Positions 37,096-48,729 of a DNA stretch of 64,000 nt are shown here, in pieces (positions within the stretch are counted from its first letter, which is position 1; each line of letters starts with the position of its first letter). The notes under the pieces were generated by a model. That model saw nothing but the letters and a program-made list of their open reading frames with translations. It was not told the DNA's origin and did no database searches. The stretch covers positions 1 to 64,000 of the forward strand of contig VTFK01000556.1 in assembly GCA_009617715.1 (NCBI GenBank), written 5' to 3'. The position numbers were made by a program, and so were the translations under genes. Source of the DNA: Plectrocnemia conspersa. Its lineage: Eukaryota; Arthropoda; Insecta; Trichoptera; Polycentropodidae.

Positions 37096-39337
37096 ATATT
37101 CACAAAAAAACTTACACAAACCTAAGCTTTATTTATAATTATTATTATAACTAACGTCACAATTTTCCCCTGCGACAATATATTTAACACGGTAAAAAAA
37201 ATCTTATAATATGTATTCATATTATGTTTTCGTGGCCTATTTAAATTTAAATTTGACTGATTTTACAAATCTACACGCACAAAATTTATCCAACTAACGA
37301 ATAGTTACCAAAATCTGCCATCGTGCGGTGATATCCTTGAATAAATCGCTTTTTGGGTTGTGAACGATATTAACTGTTTGATTTTCATCATACAATCTAC
37401 GTTAGATTTTACTATATTATATAATAAGTCAATTAGAATTTTAAACATTTTAGAATCGATATCAAAAATAAAACCTCTCATTGATAGATATATTATAATT
37501 AAAATTATATATGATCGTAATAGACTGAAAACCCGTTTGCAATTTTCCGACGTGTAATATTTAACGATATATTGTAATTAGAGATTGTATATTATATTAT
37601 TCGTATATAGAGTCATTTTATAACTGTTGTGATTGTAGAGGATTTATTGACAAAATATATATTATATTGTATTATATATTAAATGTTTATGTAGATTCAA
37701 TATTAGATGTCTCTCTGTTATATCATCATCTTCTAATGTAAAATGCACCAATTCGTGTTCATTCTTCCACAATACATATTAAACTATAAACAAATAATAT
37801 AACATTGATATATTCAATCGGAGATGTTTTACATAATATTATAAAAATCAGTCTAGATTTATTATATGCGGTCGGAATGTGAGTTCCTTGAATTATAGTA
37901 TAATACTTAGATAGCTCAATATATAAAATATATATATAATTAGCATATATGTAGAATATTTATTCTTTGATATCAAAAGCTTTTTCTAAAAATTGAAATA
38001 AATATTTTTATTTCATAATTTTATAAAATTGTGTCTTATTAGTTTAAGTTCAATGCACAACTACATAGTTTTTTTTATTATTAATTCCATTTACTTAACA
38101 TTTTCATTTTGTATATTTTTCAATATGTAGATTTGCCATTTTTTTTTATTAATCTAGATTTATACCTAAGATCTCTAAGTCACAGTTGTTTTTATTGTCT
38201 TATACGCTAGTTTATAAAAACGTGATTTTTTTATTTATTATATAAATGTATATAAAGTTTATTTATTATTTTTTATTAATACAACTATTTTTTTTTAACA
38301 AATTATTTCCGATAGTGTTGACTTTAAATTCGACAACGAATATTGCATACTTTATAAGTTTTATGTAAAATATTCCAGCTATAGCGAAATTTATTAGTCA
38401 AACAATTTACAATATATATATATATTATTATTTTTGCTATTATTTGTTTCGATTTTTATATTCAGTGTGACTTTTTGTATTTATCTTATATTTGTGTGAA
38501 AATTAAATTTATTTGCTTTTAAATGTCGTTTTACTCTCTTCTCTTATAAGATGATATGAAATAAAATACAGTTTATAGTTCATCACAATTGTATATTAAT
38601 ACATCGTATTAAATAATTACATGATAATAATCGTATTAGTCTTTATGAGCTATTTCATTGATCTCATTATAAACATTTTTTACTCAGCTTGTGATTGGTT
38701 TTCTGAAAATAATTTAATTGTTACAATTTATCAGTTGAATTAACGATTAAAAGCGACGAATAATATACTAAATATATATTATATATTCACACATTGTTTT
38801 AATTGTATAAAATCATGCTTAAAATTTGTAAACGCATACACAACGGAATGAGTGGCGATTAACCATCAAAAGTTGAGGAATAATGAAATTGTAAATGATC
38901 ATTATTTCACATCTCCGAGATACCAGTGAGAAATTGTCGCATGCTTTGACGATGAAAACGATGACTATTTCCCTTTGTGGGATTCACCTATGAAGAAACA
39001 TAGTGCAGATGTGTTATATTATTTTTTTAATAAAAAATATAACATAAATTAAAAAAGAAAAAAATACATACATGCACTTTTCTACTTCCATAAAAAATAG
39101 GATAATAAAATATCATGAAAAGTTGGATATTTATTGTTTTTATTTATTATTTTATATATATATATGTATACAACTTTTAATATTTTAAAGGAAAATTCGA
39201 TTGCGTTATGAACGTATTAAAAGCATAAAAGCTGTTTTTTAATTGAAATATAATAACATGCATTGACCAACACCAAAATAATACAAAAAGTATATCGTAA
39301 ATAATAATATAGCGAGGTTGTTATGCGATTCATGCGC
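37096..39337. other. 3' UTRs and convergent intergenic region
   Basis: Lies between the stop of the winged-helix gene (plus) and the stop of TAF13 (minus). It is very AT-rich with many AATAAA-type hexamers on both strands. Both 3' UTRs must end here but I cannot place the poly(A) sites. No gene or repeat was recognised. Confidence 0.6.
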
Positions 39338-39872
39338 TCAAAGAGTCGTTTCGATATTACCTGTGAATTTTCCCTCATCGAAGGCCTTTCTAGCCTTCTT
39401 AAGTTCTTCGTTCATTGTGAGAAGATCCTTGACGCGAGCATATTTTCTGTGATCTTTACGTACCAGAAAGACTATATCCTCTACTTGAACGCGACCGGTA
39501 CGGCCAATTTCCATAGCTCTTAAACAACATTTAATTGTCAATCTCCAGTATTTGGTATTTGATTTGATTGATATTGGTAGTAGTTTACCTGTGCGTAGTA
39601 TCCGTGATGAATTCAATCACCAGATCTTCCAACAAGTCTACACTTTCCGTATAAGGATTCTGATCGTCTCCAAAGCCGTACATCATGCATCTCAACTCCT
39701 TGCTGAAGAGGCGCTTACGACCCGAGGGCGTGGCCCCCAGTTGGGCCTCCGCCCCTTCGTCGTCGTCGAACTGTAAAAGTCGCTATTTCAGAATAATAAT
39801 AATATATCAAGTATCGAGCGTCCGGTTTTGATTTACTTGATCAAAATTTTCTGCGTTCTCTTGAGACGCCAT
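39338..39872 (-). CDS. Taf13: transcription initiation factor TFIID subunit 13 (TAF13)
   Basis: A histone-fold subunit of TFIID that pairs with TAF11 in the general RNA polymerase II machinery in the nucleus. Seen: three exons, complement(39837..39872, 39589..39770, 39338..39518), GT-AG borders, matching phases, 399 nt (132 residues plus stop; human TAF13 has about 124). Exon 1 encodes MASQENAENFDQ. An acidic stretch DDDEGAEAQ leads to the diagnostic GRKRLFSKELRCMMYGFGDD and QNPYTESVDLLEDLVIEFI. Exon 3 gives RAMEIGRTGRVQVEDIVFLV, then RKDHRKYARVKDLLTMNEEL and KKARKAFDE. All family blocks are present and unbroken, followed by a short extra tail (GKFTGNIETTL). It is convergent with the winged-helix gene and divergent from the gene starting near 48.7 kb. 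Confidence 0.95.
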
Positions 39873-40560
39873 TTTCACTCAATCAAACCGCTCGTCTCAC
39901 ATTCATACGCTTCGGTACATTAGCGACTTGACGTTTATCAAAGACAGCTTTCCAATTTGGCCTAAACGCAATGTTTTTCGACTATTATTATCCATATGCA
40001 TAATATTAAAACAAAAATTTTAATATAAAAAAACAGTAAACAAAAAAATACATTTTTTTGGCAGCCACGACAGCCGTAGGAGCCTTGTCCGTCAGCCTCA
40101 TATCATAAAAACTACTGCAGCTACCAATCTGTGTGTAATTGTATTGATAAAAAACATATTGCATATTAAATTATTATCAGTGGAGATCAACAGTGTGCTA
40201 TGTTGATTATTACATCTTAGCTGTCACCAATAAATTTAACTTAGTAAAGTATTATTCTAGTAAGGTATATTTATTATAGACATTTTGGCGGACGATAGAG
40301 ACGGGTAACAGAGAAGATATTTGGGGTCTGGGTCAATTCAAGCACAGATACAAGCCCCAACTAATGCACTTAGATGCTCTTGGCAACTTTGACTGTTCGC
40401 ATGTCTCTTTTGGTAGTGTTTGGAATAACATCTGGAGAGTGCATTACGAACATAACAATAAAAAACACCCTAAGTTTCAATGGAAGATTTCATTCCGGGT
40501 AAGGTGTTTTTATGCACGTGTATACTGTATAAATTTCAAAAAAATATCAACAACCACAGC
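39873..40560. other. region upstream of TAF13, no gene seen
   Basis: The first hundred bases probably hold the TAF13 promoter and 5' UTR. No initiator or TATA box stands out. The rest has short frames without recognisable similarity and leads into the mariner remnant. Confidence 0.4.
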
Positions 40561-41110
40561 AAGCAAAAACATTTTTAAATTTGGAAATTTTTGCTTGGAA
40601 AGCAGAAGTAGGACACCAAAAATCATCCACGATGACCGCATAGCTGCGGATATTGAAGCCAATACAGAGATGTCGATTTAAAAGTTAACAGAAAAGACAG
40701 GATATCAAAGAAGTTGAATGCTACACCATGAATATTGAGAAGGCGTGGAATCACACGCACTAAGCGACGAGAACAAGGCAACGCGCCTGTCTCATGCTGC
40801 GAGAATCACGCGAAAAAATTACTGCTCTGGAATGGGAAACTGTTGCTCACCTTCCATATTTTCCCAATATAGCACCATCAGATTATCATTTATTTCCGTT
40901 TATTTAAAGTCTCTACAACATAATTTAGATGGTAAAAAATTTAATAGTTTTAGTGAAGTTAAAACATTTATTTCTGAACATTTTAACTCACAGCCAGTCA
41001 GTTTTTACAAATCTGGGATCAAAAACTTGCCTGGTCGATGAAAGAAAGTTGTATCTGTCAATGAAGATTATTTTGTAGAATACTTTCGTAAAAAAATCGT
41101 CCATTTTTCT
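40560..41110 (+). pseudogene. mariner transposase remnant, internally deleted and frameshifted
   Basis: Fragments in the right order: an N-terminal helix-turn-helix piece (FGNFCLESRSRT, then PKIIHDDRIAADIEANTEMS, near 40580-40678), then, in shifting frames, HAARITR (40796 on), LEWETVAHLPYFPNIAPSDY (about 40827-40890) and LQHNLDGKKFNSFSEVKTFI, FYKSGIKNLPGR and VNEDYFVEYF to about 41093. The catalytic middle between the helix-turn-helix and the HDNARPH region is missing. In the last catalytic motif SPDLAPSD, the position of the Asp reads Asn. There are several stops. It is a dead mariner-family copy. Confidence 0.8.
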
Positions 41111-42082
41111 TAGCACGGTGAAAAATTTTATAATTTATGTTTATTTTTAAATATTGCAGATGCTACTTAAAATCTATATGTTTTATTTTATTCTTTAAAA
41201 ATATTATTATGCTTAGATTGTTATTGTTTTAATTACTTATATATTTGTTATGGTCAAATTTTAGAACGTTATGGGCGCATATAAATATATGACGTTTCCT
41301 TTCTGTCATTTTGACATTTGTTCTGTCTAGTAAAGTCGTATTAATTTAATTTATTCTTTAAATATTGCCCCATGTTTTTTTTGTAATATTTGTTCTAGGA
41401 GTACAAAGAAAGACAAAGTTGTTGAGGAGTACAATTCCCCTCAAAGGAAGAATAAACAACATGTGGAAAATGCAAACGATGATATTTCTGGTTAATACTA
41501 CGATAATGCTATCCATAAAGTAAATGAGAAAGTTTTATGTGAAAAAAAGCGGTTAAACATGTCAAATAGGTATTAGAAAAATTTGTTACATACGGATTTA
41601 ACGTGTGATAAACAGTATTCCATAAAGAAACATATACAATATATAGATATATCATATGAGTTGCTTCAATAAGGAAACATTATTCCGTTGTTAATTCTGT
41701 TCAATGCTAATATAAAGTGAATAAATAAACATAACACATTAATATTAATCTAAAATATACTGATTACCTTATAACAGATTAATATTAATATACATCATAT
41801 TAAAGCCGCATATTTCACAAAATAAAAATAGAAACAGCTTTATTCATTTATAAAATAAAATACTTATCTTGCAGCAATGAAACAGATATAAAAATACTAA
41901 TATTTTAAGAATAATGCAATTAAAATACAGTAAAAGAATAAAATAATACCATTGAGTACAAAAACAAGAAGAAATATGAATTAACTGAAACTAAATTATT
42001 GCATGTTAGCTAAGCTTTAGAGTCCATACAACAACGATCAGACACTTGGATGGCTGCAATGAAAGAGAGAATTTAATGTATT
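41111..42082. other. AT-rich intergenic stretch, no gene seen
   Basis: Short frames only. A fragment near 41395-41500 (AAAGAAAGACAAAGTTGTTG...) is less AT-rich but matches nothing I know. It separates the mariner remnant from the MULE remnant. Confidence 0.4.
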
Positions 42083-42900
42083 TTAACAGTTGGTCGTTTT
42101 GGGTGACCTTCCAGCAGCATTATGAGGAAACTGAGGATCTCTTCCAATTGCACTTTCTACAAATGTTGTCTGCCAGATTTGAAAATACTTGATTCGTAGA
42201 TGGCTGTTTATTTTCCTAATAATACTCTGGCAGAGATGAAAATAACAACCCTTTACTTCCGTATTCGGGAATGTCATGTGGATTGCACCGATGCAGGATT
42301 TTTCGAAATCTACCAACACTTTTTGTGAGGCCAGACTTGGGAGCAGATCTTTCAATGTTTGCAACATTTTGTTGTATGTTGCCAAATTTTTTCTTCGTAA
42401 TAAAAAAATATATAAGGCGGATAAGAATTGCCAACTTTCATATGCCAAGTTTAAAGTTAAGCTTTATCGATGGTAATGTGCCCGTATATACTAGTAGTAT
42501 CCAATTCTTTCAATAGATCGTTATCTCTAATTGCTAAAACCCTGTCATGCACAATTATGTGGATATATTTATCTGGAATTGAAAAATTAGATGTATTCGG
42601 ATGCTTCTTAATAAACTCCTAGTAATCGATTAGTGCTTTGATAGAAATTTTCAAAAATTTCATTATCTAGATTAGACAATTCGTTTTCTTCATTCTGCTC
42701 ATTGCAATGTTGGCTTTAACCTTTTGTGGGCAAAAATCGTGGGAGTGTGAAGTTTTCCATAAATTTGTCAAATCCCAGATAGGTTAGAATAGTATTTTCT
42801 CTTGTATGTATTGAAAATTCCATACTGGAATAGAAATTTAAAACAATATATTAAATACTCAGTTGGTGTACTCTTGGTTTGCCAGTTTACTATATTATGT
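42083..42900 (-). pseudogene. MULE (Mutator-like) transposase remnant
   Basis: The minus-strand frame at 42083-42448 reads LATYNKMLQTLKDLLPS, VLVDFEKSCIGAIHMTFPN, TEVKGCYFHLCQSIIRKI. This is the MULE transposase core, with the second acidic residue in DFE and the GC.FHL(C/Q) motif. Farther upstream on the same strand (to about 42900) are frame-broken pieces such as LLKELDTT and YLGFDKFMENFTLP, possibly from a FLYWCH-type N-terminus. Stops and frameshifts make it non-functional. Confidence 0.75.
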
Positions 42901-43580
42901 CGGCAACTAAATAAAATAACAGTATTGATGGTTAGCACAGCGCTACGCTCAAATTTGACAATTATTAAAGGTTAGAGGAGCGCATGATGGTTTAATGATC
43001 TAAACGAATGCTGCATAATTTATTTTATTCAAACTATTTCAGACTTTTCTTGCAGTTTGTGTTCAATTGTCAATTGTCTAATATACGACGGCAATAAATG
43101 TGCAATTCAATTCATCTACTTATAATAAAAAAAAAAAAAAATATCAATAAACTTTTTTAATCCATTATATAACAAAATTTGCTTTTACAGCCCATGCAGT
43201 GAGATTTTTTTATATTCAAATATTTTTGTGTGTTCTTAGTGATAAGTTTTACCATATTTTTCACAATACTGCTTCAGCAGTGATAATAGAAAAATTTCAA
43301 TCTTCAGTCTGTAACCTTTTTTTTTAAGGATGAACGAGTGAGAGGTTTATGAATTAATAATGTAATATTATTAATAATAAATATAAAAGACTAAGTATGT
43401 TATTATATAAATAAATTATTTATAAATAAAAAATATTAAAATTTATAAATGAACATGAAGTACAGATAAATGCATCATATGGCCTTTTTACAAATAAATG
43501 CTAACATCAGATAACAAAATTTATATTAAATCAAATTAATAAAAAAAATTTTTTCTTCATCCATGAAATCAGCACTACTT

Positions 43581-44339
43581 TTATCCGCTGGCAAACTCCA
43601 CCAACATGGAATCCACGCTTTCGACGTCATCCCAAATCTGAATGTATTTGACGTCCTGGATGCTTATTTTGTGTTTGAATGTGCTATGACAGTTGCCTTC
43701 GTTGTATAAGTAAATTTCGTCCTTTTGTATCAGTATCTCGATTTGGAAAGAATCGCCTGGAACATACGCTGATGGAAGTATGTTTAAAATAATAAGGACC
43801 TGCACATAACAGATAGACGTTTGGGCTAAATTAAAGAGTTAAGGTAATCAAGTCCTATACTATGGAGAGAATTGTAGAAGAATCTTGAAGAAATGTAGAG
43901 ATTGAGAGTCACGCCTTATAATTATGTATGTGAAGACAAAAAATAATAATTGGTTCTCAATGACTCAGTATATTAAGCTTTTTATATCAATGAATGTTTA
44001 AAAACGTCGATTAACTAACCAGGTGAAACTATTGTGTCTTCCGTTTCCAGTTCTTCGAGCCAAATGCCATTTTTCATGGCTTTTAGCACTGTTTTATTTT
44101 CATTAAAGATCATCTTACAATGGTACGCAATGTTCGGCGAGCTGGTGTCGACTTCATGTTTGCATACCAAATTCAAAGATAATCTGAAAGATTGCTGTAA
44201 TGAGAATCTCGATAGAGGTTTTACAAAATGAATTTAATCTTGTTTACATTTCCGCATTATTGGCAATCTTTCCTATCAATGTGATCTTATCTCCCGGCAC
44301 TAAGGTCCGTGGCAGGTGCGCGTGGAACTTCACATGCAT
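43581..44339 (-). CDS. galectin-like single-domain protein, copy B
   Basis: Paralogue of the galectin at 25.4 kb. Exons complement(44248..44339, 44020..44183, 43581..43756); 143 residues. All splice sites and phases are retained. The only coding length change from copy A is a 3-nt loss in exon 2 (WLEELE for WHEEELE), while the leader just upstream of the ATG lost 17 nt. This is the pattern expected of a frame kept by selection. Galectin blocks seen: FHAHLPRTLVPGDKITLIGK, LSLNLVCKHE, FQIEILIQKDEIYLYNEG, FKHK. Sugar-contact positions are again poor (YHCKMIF for the HFNPR-type motif; W and one E kept), so any ligand may be atypical. A leader exon with a GTAAGT donor lies at 45378-45503. Confidence 0.85.
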
Positions 44340-45377
44340 TTTCTATAGTTTTTCTTGCTGAGATATTTAGAACACGAGCGCTGAAAATTAAATTATATAG
44401 GCTGATGAAATATGTTTCTCAACCTGAGTAATCTAGAATAGTTATTATTAGTGTTAATGTTTTTATAAAGGAAAAAAATATTGGATACTGTATTAATGAA
44501 TTATATTAAAGTTATAGAAAATTCTTAAAATAAAATCATTCATTGCTTACTTAAAAGATACCGGTCATGAAATCAATGGAATTGTATAGTACAATGAAGT
44601 GCATATCAAGAAAAAAATTACTTTGCTGATTAGTAGTCTAATTTATTCAAGACAAATTCAAAATTAACACAATTTTTCAATTTTATTTAGCTATTCATTC
44701 TATTTGTTCTGTGATTATATTTATATAGCAAAAAATAGATAGTTGTTAATCATGTATGAAAATATAATACATGTATGAAAATAACAAAATCTTAAATAAT
44801 AATATACCTCAAAAAACACCTCCATCTACATAAATTCTTATTCCGTCATCCATTTTAAACACAAATTTGTATTGCATAATTCATATATAAATTTGTAATA
44901 AACGAAAATAAAATATGAAAATTATCTATAAGATGAATTTATGCGTTAGACTGAATATTAAAAGGGAGTGGCAATTTTATGCTGAAATGTCTAATATCGC
45001 ATTATGTAAATTTGTATAAGAATTTGATATAAATAACTTTTGTTTACAATTGTGCTACAGACTATATTTGCTCAATAGCACATTTATCGAATTTCTAGTA
45101 TGAGCTTGTATTTGCTTTTTAGTTTGTGGAACATATCCTGAGACTAAGGATGCTTATTTAGTGCTGCTGAGTAAATTTCTCATTTACTACCAATTAAAGA
45201 GTTCACAAATTAATTTATAATAATATTTACACAATGATATCAGTATTTGTCAAAAGTCGCCAGAAGCTAGTTATTCCAGAAATTGTCTATTAAAAGTCTT
45301 CATATTACTAAGTATCTATTCCTAATAAACGAAAATAACTGGAATTTCTGTTGAAAATTTAAAAATCTAAGACTTAC

Positions 45378-45503
45378 TGTTGTTTTAAAAGTCAACAAAC
45401 ACTCAAGTAACTCAGTGTCGTGATTAACGATGTATATTGAAGAAGAATGAGTAAGCTCATTCCACAGCTCATCCGATTCGACTGATGAAGGAAATTCCAT
45501 GAG
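45378..45503 (-). other. probable 5' leader exon of galectin copy B
   Basis: Counterpart of 27130-27255. Minus-strand ATGGAATTTCCTTCATC stays open to ACAACA|GTAAGT at 45378. The phase (0) does not fit the next exon unless a further exon exists. A short frame, MDDGIRIYVDGG, near 44830-44856 with a GTGTTT donor could be one, but is broken in copy A. Confidence 0.35.
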
Positions 45504-45890
45504 CTTACTATTTATAAAATCGCCTGGAGGAAAACGCGCGAACTAATTCCTTTGAATATTTGTGTTTGCTCTATTTACAATGTATATTATAATTATTATT
45601 AATACAAAAAATATGAATTAAAATTAGTGATTGCAATTAAATTATATATTTTTTTAATTTAATTATTTCATTATTAATATGTAATATCCTTCTTATGCTA
45701 GTTTAGATGTTATTGACTTAGTTTAATTAACTAGGGAATAGAAAATTAGATGCTGGATTGAAAAACTTGTTTTGTTTTTTTAGACCAATAAAATATTGTT
45801 TACTAATAATAGTATAAACTCGTTTGCTTTCGAGCGCTGATTTCCTGGCCGTGACATAGTGATAAGGGACGCGATCGCGACTCTACAGCA

Positions 45891-45946
45891 GTGCTACTCA
45901 AATACTGCGTGAGTACGCAGAAACTTACGCAGTATTTGAGTAGCAC
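45891..45946. repeat. perfect 20-bp palindrome found only in copy B
   Basis: GTGCTACTCAAATACTGCGT at 45891-45910 is exactly repeated in inverted form at 45927-45946, around a 16-nt loop. Copy A has only one diverged arm at the same place (GTGTTACTTAAATGC near 27697), so the inverted arm arose after the duplication. Confidence 0.85.
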
Positions 45947-46858
45947 AGAAATATGGGTAGAATTTAATTGTCGTTTATATTATGTATAAGCAAACAAGTT
46001 CGCCATATCAGCCAGGATCTGAATCGAGATCTTCTGCCAAAAGATTATTAAAGATTAAATAAACACATTTTTAGAACAGAAACTCACAATTATTTAATTT
46101 TTAAACTGCTATGGGCAAATTTTACACGCACACACGCATGGCGCTCGATTTTAAAGATTCTCCCTATTTATTTATAAAATAAGGCAATTAATAATACTGT
46201 AGGAAAATGTTTTGTATTTGCTGTTTAAGAAATATTAAAGGGAAATAAAATTAAAAACATTCTTCGAAAATTCCCTTTTAGACATTAAAAAAATACAATA
46301 TTAGATAGCGTGATAGCGTGAAACCACTACAGCTAATTAGATTTTGATGTTTGAGAAATGAAAAAAAAAAATTAAAATATTGTTAGACGAGCTCACGAAT
46401 TAAATATATTAAAAATATTGACGACGATCATAATAGTACCAAAGATTAATTATCACAATAGGAAGATTGCTAATTATTATTACATTATAAAATTGTGTGA
46501 ATTCAAATCTATCTCGTTTTGTCAGATCGTTATTGTTCTTAGAAATTGCCAACTTGTCCTCAAATTGTTTTAACTGCAGGATGTATATTCCTAAGTTGCC
46601 CGCCGCAGTCTAATTGTGTCTAATCAGGTTCTTTTTTTAATTTGATTCACCAAACCACTATAACGGTGCCTCAAATATTATCATTACCGAAAAACCGGCG
46701 AAAATAAAACGCCCATTGTTTTCGTTGAATTTATGATTTTGCGTCATGAATGAATGGAATAACGTCACGACAATGCAACCGAGTGGATAAATATTTGCGG
46801 TTTGTAATAAGTGGGAGTATTTTGTACAAAGTTGAAACCACCAACGAAGGATTCCAAT

Positions 46859-47373
46859 GGCTGATTTACACGCTGCCAGATGTTGGCATGTCAGGTGGTA
46901 AGTTGACTGGAAGATCGCTGGCACACGGCAAATGGCATTCCAGTCCATTGGCACCTTACCGTTTACACAGTGCTAGCAACTGGAAAAAGTATTGTTAAGA
47001 AAATGCGACTGGCAAAGGGCAGTCGTCGTTTTACATGGTGACACTCACCTTGCGTCAGTAGCCTTAAAGACTGATATACACGATGCCAGTCGGCGTGCTA
47101 GTTGAGGTTGCCAGTCACTGGACGCCAGTGACTAGCATCATGTAAACCTTCACGCCAGTTACTAGAGAAGCAATTCGCCACTGGCACGCTAGCTCCCCCT
47201 TCACCACACTACCGTATAAAGTGAGTGACGCTTGTTTCAACAATAGTTTTTACAGTTGCTGGCACTGTGTAAACAGTAATGCGCCAGTAATCTGAATACA
47301 GTCACCGCGTGCCAGTGACCCTCCAGTCAATTTCCAGCTGGCATGCCAGGAACTCGCAGCGTGTAAATCAGCC
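46859..47373. mobile_element. MITE with about 50-bp terminal inverted repeats inserted in duplication copy B
   Basis: GGCTGATTTACACGCTGCCA at 46859 on (then TGGCATGTCAGGTGG and TTGACTGG) matches, inverted, CCAGTCAATTTCCAGCTGGC (about 47322), then GCATGCCAGG and GCAGCGTGTAAATCAGCC ending at 47373. The interior repeats CCAGTGACTGG/CTAGCACGCC-type words in both orientations. Copy A lacks the whole block, so it marks an insertion. No clean target duplication is visible and the superfamily is unassigned. Confidence 0.8.
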
Positions 47374-47979
47374 CTTATTGACGGCCACTTACACGACGCC
47401 TTCTTTGGTTCCTTTTCAGAAACGTATCAGGAATCTAGAACAAAAATAATTTATTTCGATATATGTATAGCTAAAATTATCGGATTTAAAAATCTGGGCT
47501 TCGAAAAACCTCAGGAGGAAAGAAGTGGGCAACACTCGGAAGAAAACTCGGAGTAATTTGTCGCACAGCTAAAAACTGAGTTTTTAGATACGTGACACAT
47601 TAATGCCCGGTATTTACTTTCAGGAAAATAAAGCATGGAAAATTGTACATTGACATTTTCCTTCAAGTAAAATACATAATGGTAATTTTATACATAAATC
47701 AAGTTATTACCATATTTATTTGTATAATCGAGCACTAGAATCAAAATTCCTATCATAGTTTCATCAGGGTTTTCTCATATTTTTCCTCAAACTAGCGTCA
47801 CTGAGCGCGTCACAGTCGATATTTACTAATAGCGGTTACCAACCTAACATGCGAATCGTTTTACCCTTTTAACACTAGTTCGTAGCATTACTTGAATCGG
47901 GTTCTATAATTTGGAGTCCCCGAATAACTAAATATTTTCTTTTAGTAGAAAAGATTAAAAAAATGTATTTTAAGATACC

Positions 47980-48575
47980 TTTATAAAAGGACATATGGCT
48001 ATTTTCCGTTCTTATAACCCAGAGCTTTTCTTTTAGGAGCGTTGGGATACGATTTGCCGAGTTCTCGCAGAAAATTGTATATCGCTAAGCATTTCTTCAA
48101 ATTACTAAAAGGCGCTGTCGATAATCCAGTTATTCCTTAAGAATTCCAGTTTTGGGTTCCAGAACGTCTTCGAGAAAGACGATCGCGTCCTCTTTTGACG
48201 GCCGTTGGATCTAGAACGTCCGCACTTGCCGACTCGCCTATGGCAGTCGCCATAAAGCACCTTAATACGCTGGCATTGCATATTTACCTGTTTAATAACC
48301 ATAATGAAATCTAAAGAAATATAAATAGGCCCCAAGAGGTAGATTAAAAAAAGTCGCATAACTAAAATTGAATAATTTTGACTTACTGAAAAGTACTGTC
48401 GACACTCCGGCAATTCTTGAGGAATTTCAGTTTTGGGAGAATTCCGCTCACGTCTTCTTTTGCTACCGATGAAGCTAAAACGTCCACACTTACCGAGTCG
48501 TCTATTGCTGTTGCCACCCGGCGCCTTAATACGCTGGCATTGCACAGTGATCTGTTTAATGTCAGTTACGAAAAG
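47980..48575 (-). other. unidentified tandem exon-like units with Cys/Arg-rich open frames
   Basis: Not recognised. Two units on the minus strand each follow a TTAAACAG acceptor-like site and begin TGCAATGCCAGCGTATTAAG. Unit 1 (48570 to about 48388) encodes VQCQRIKAPGGNSNRRLGKC, then GRFSFIGSKRRRER and ...PECRQYFS, and ends at a GTAAGT donor. Unit 2 (about 48283-48105) encodes MQCQRIKVLYGDCHRRVGKC, then GRSRSNGRQKRTR and a C-terminal FWNPKLEFLRNN. The frame runs through both units without a stop (146 codons). A decayed third copy is at 12.19-12.6 kb in the opposite genomic neighbourhood. It may be part of a real gene, a duplicated exon, or a transposon-borne frame. Confidence 0.45.
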
Positions 48576-48729
48576 TTAAAATTTGAATATTTTATGATTT
48601 TTTTGTTTGTTTATTAAAAATACACAATTATTTTAATTGTGTATTTTTTCGAGCATTGTGGTACTAATTTAATTAAAATAAATAAATTTGCATTAAGAGA
48701 AAAGGAAAATGTGAAACTTGTACAGTTTT

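Larger units (their letters stand above)
43190..47872. repeat. segmental duplication, copy B
   Basis: Direct counterpart of about 24985-31130, about 18 kb away in the same orientation. It is preceded at 43127-43142 by a run of A. Differences from copy A include a new hairpin at 45891, a MITE insertion at 46859 and absence of the 2-kb repeat-rich part. The poly-A at the edge does not mean retroposition, because introns are retained. Confidence 0.85.

Noticed and set aside
43127..43142. poly-A run as evidence that galectin copy B is a retrocopy
   Set aside because: Copy B keeps both introns and non-coding flanks at matching positions, so it is a DNA-level duplication.
46750..46998. 82-codon frame in copy B
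   Set aside because: It crosses the left inverted repeat of the MITE at 46859 and is absent from copy A.
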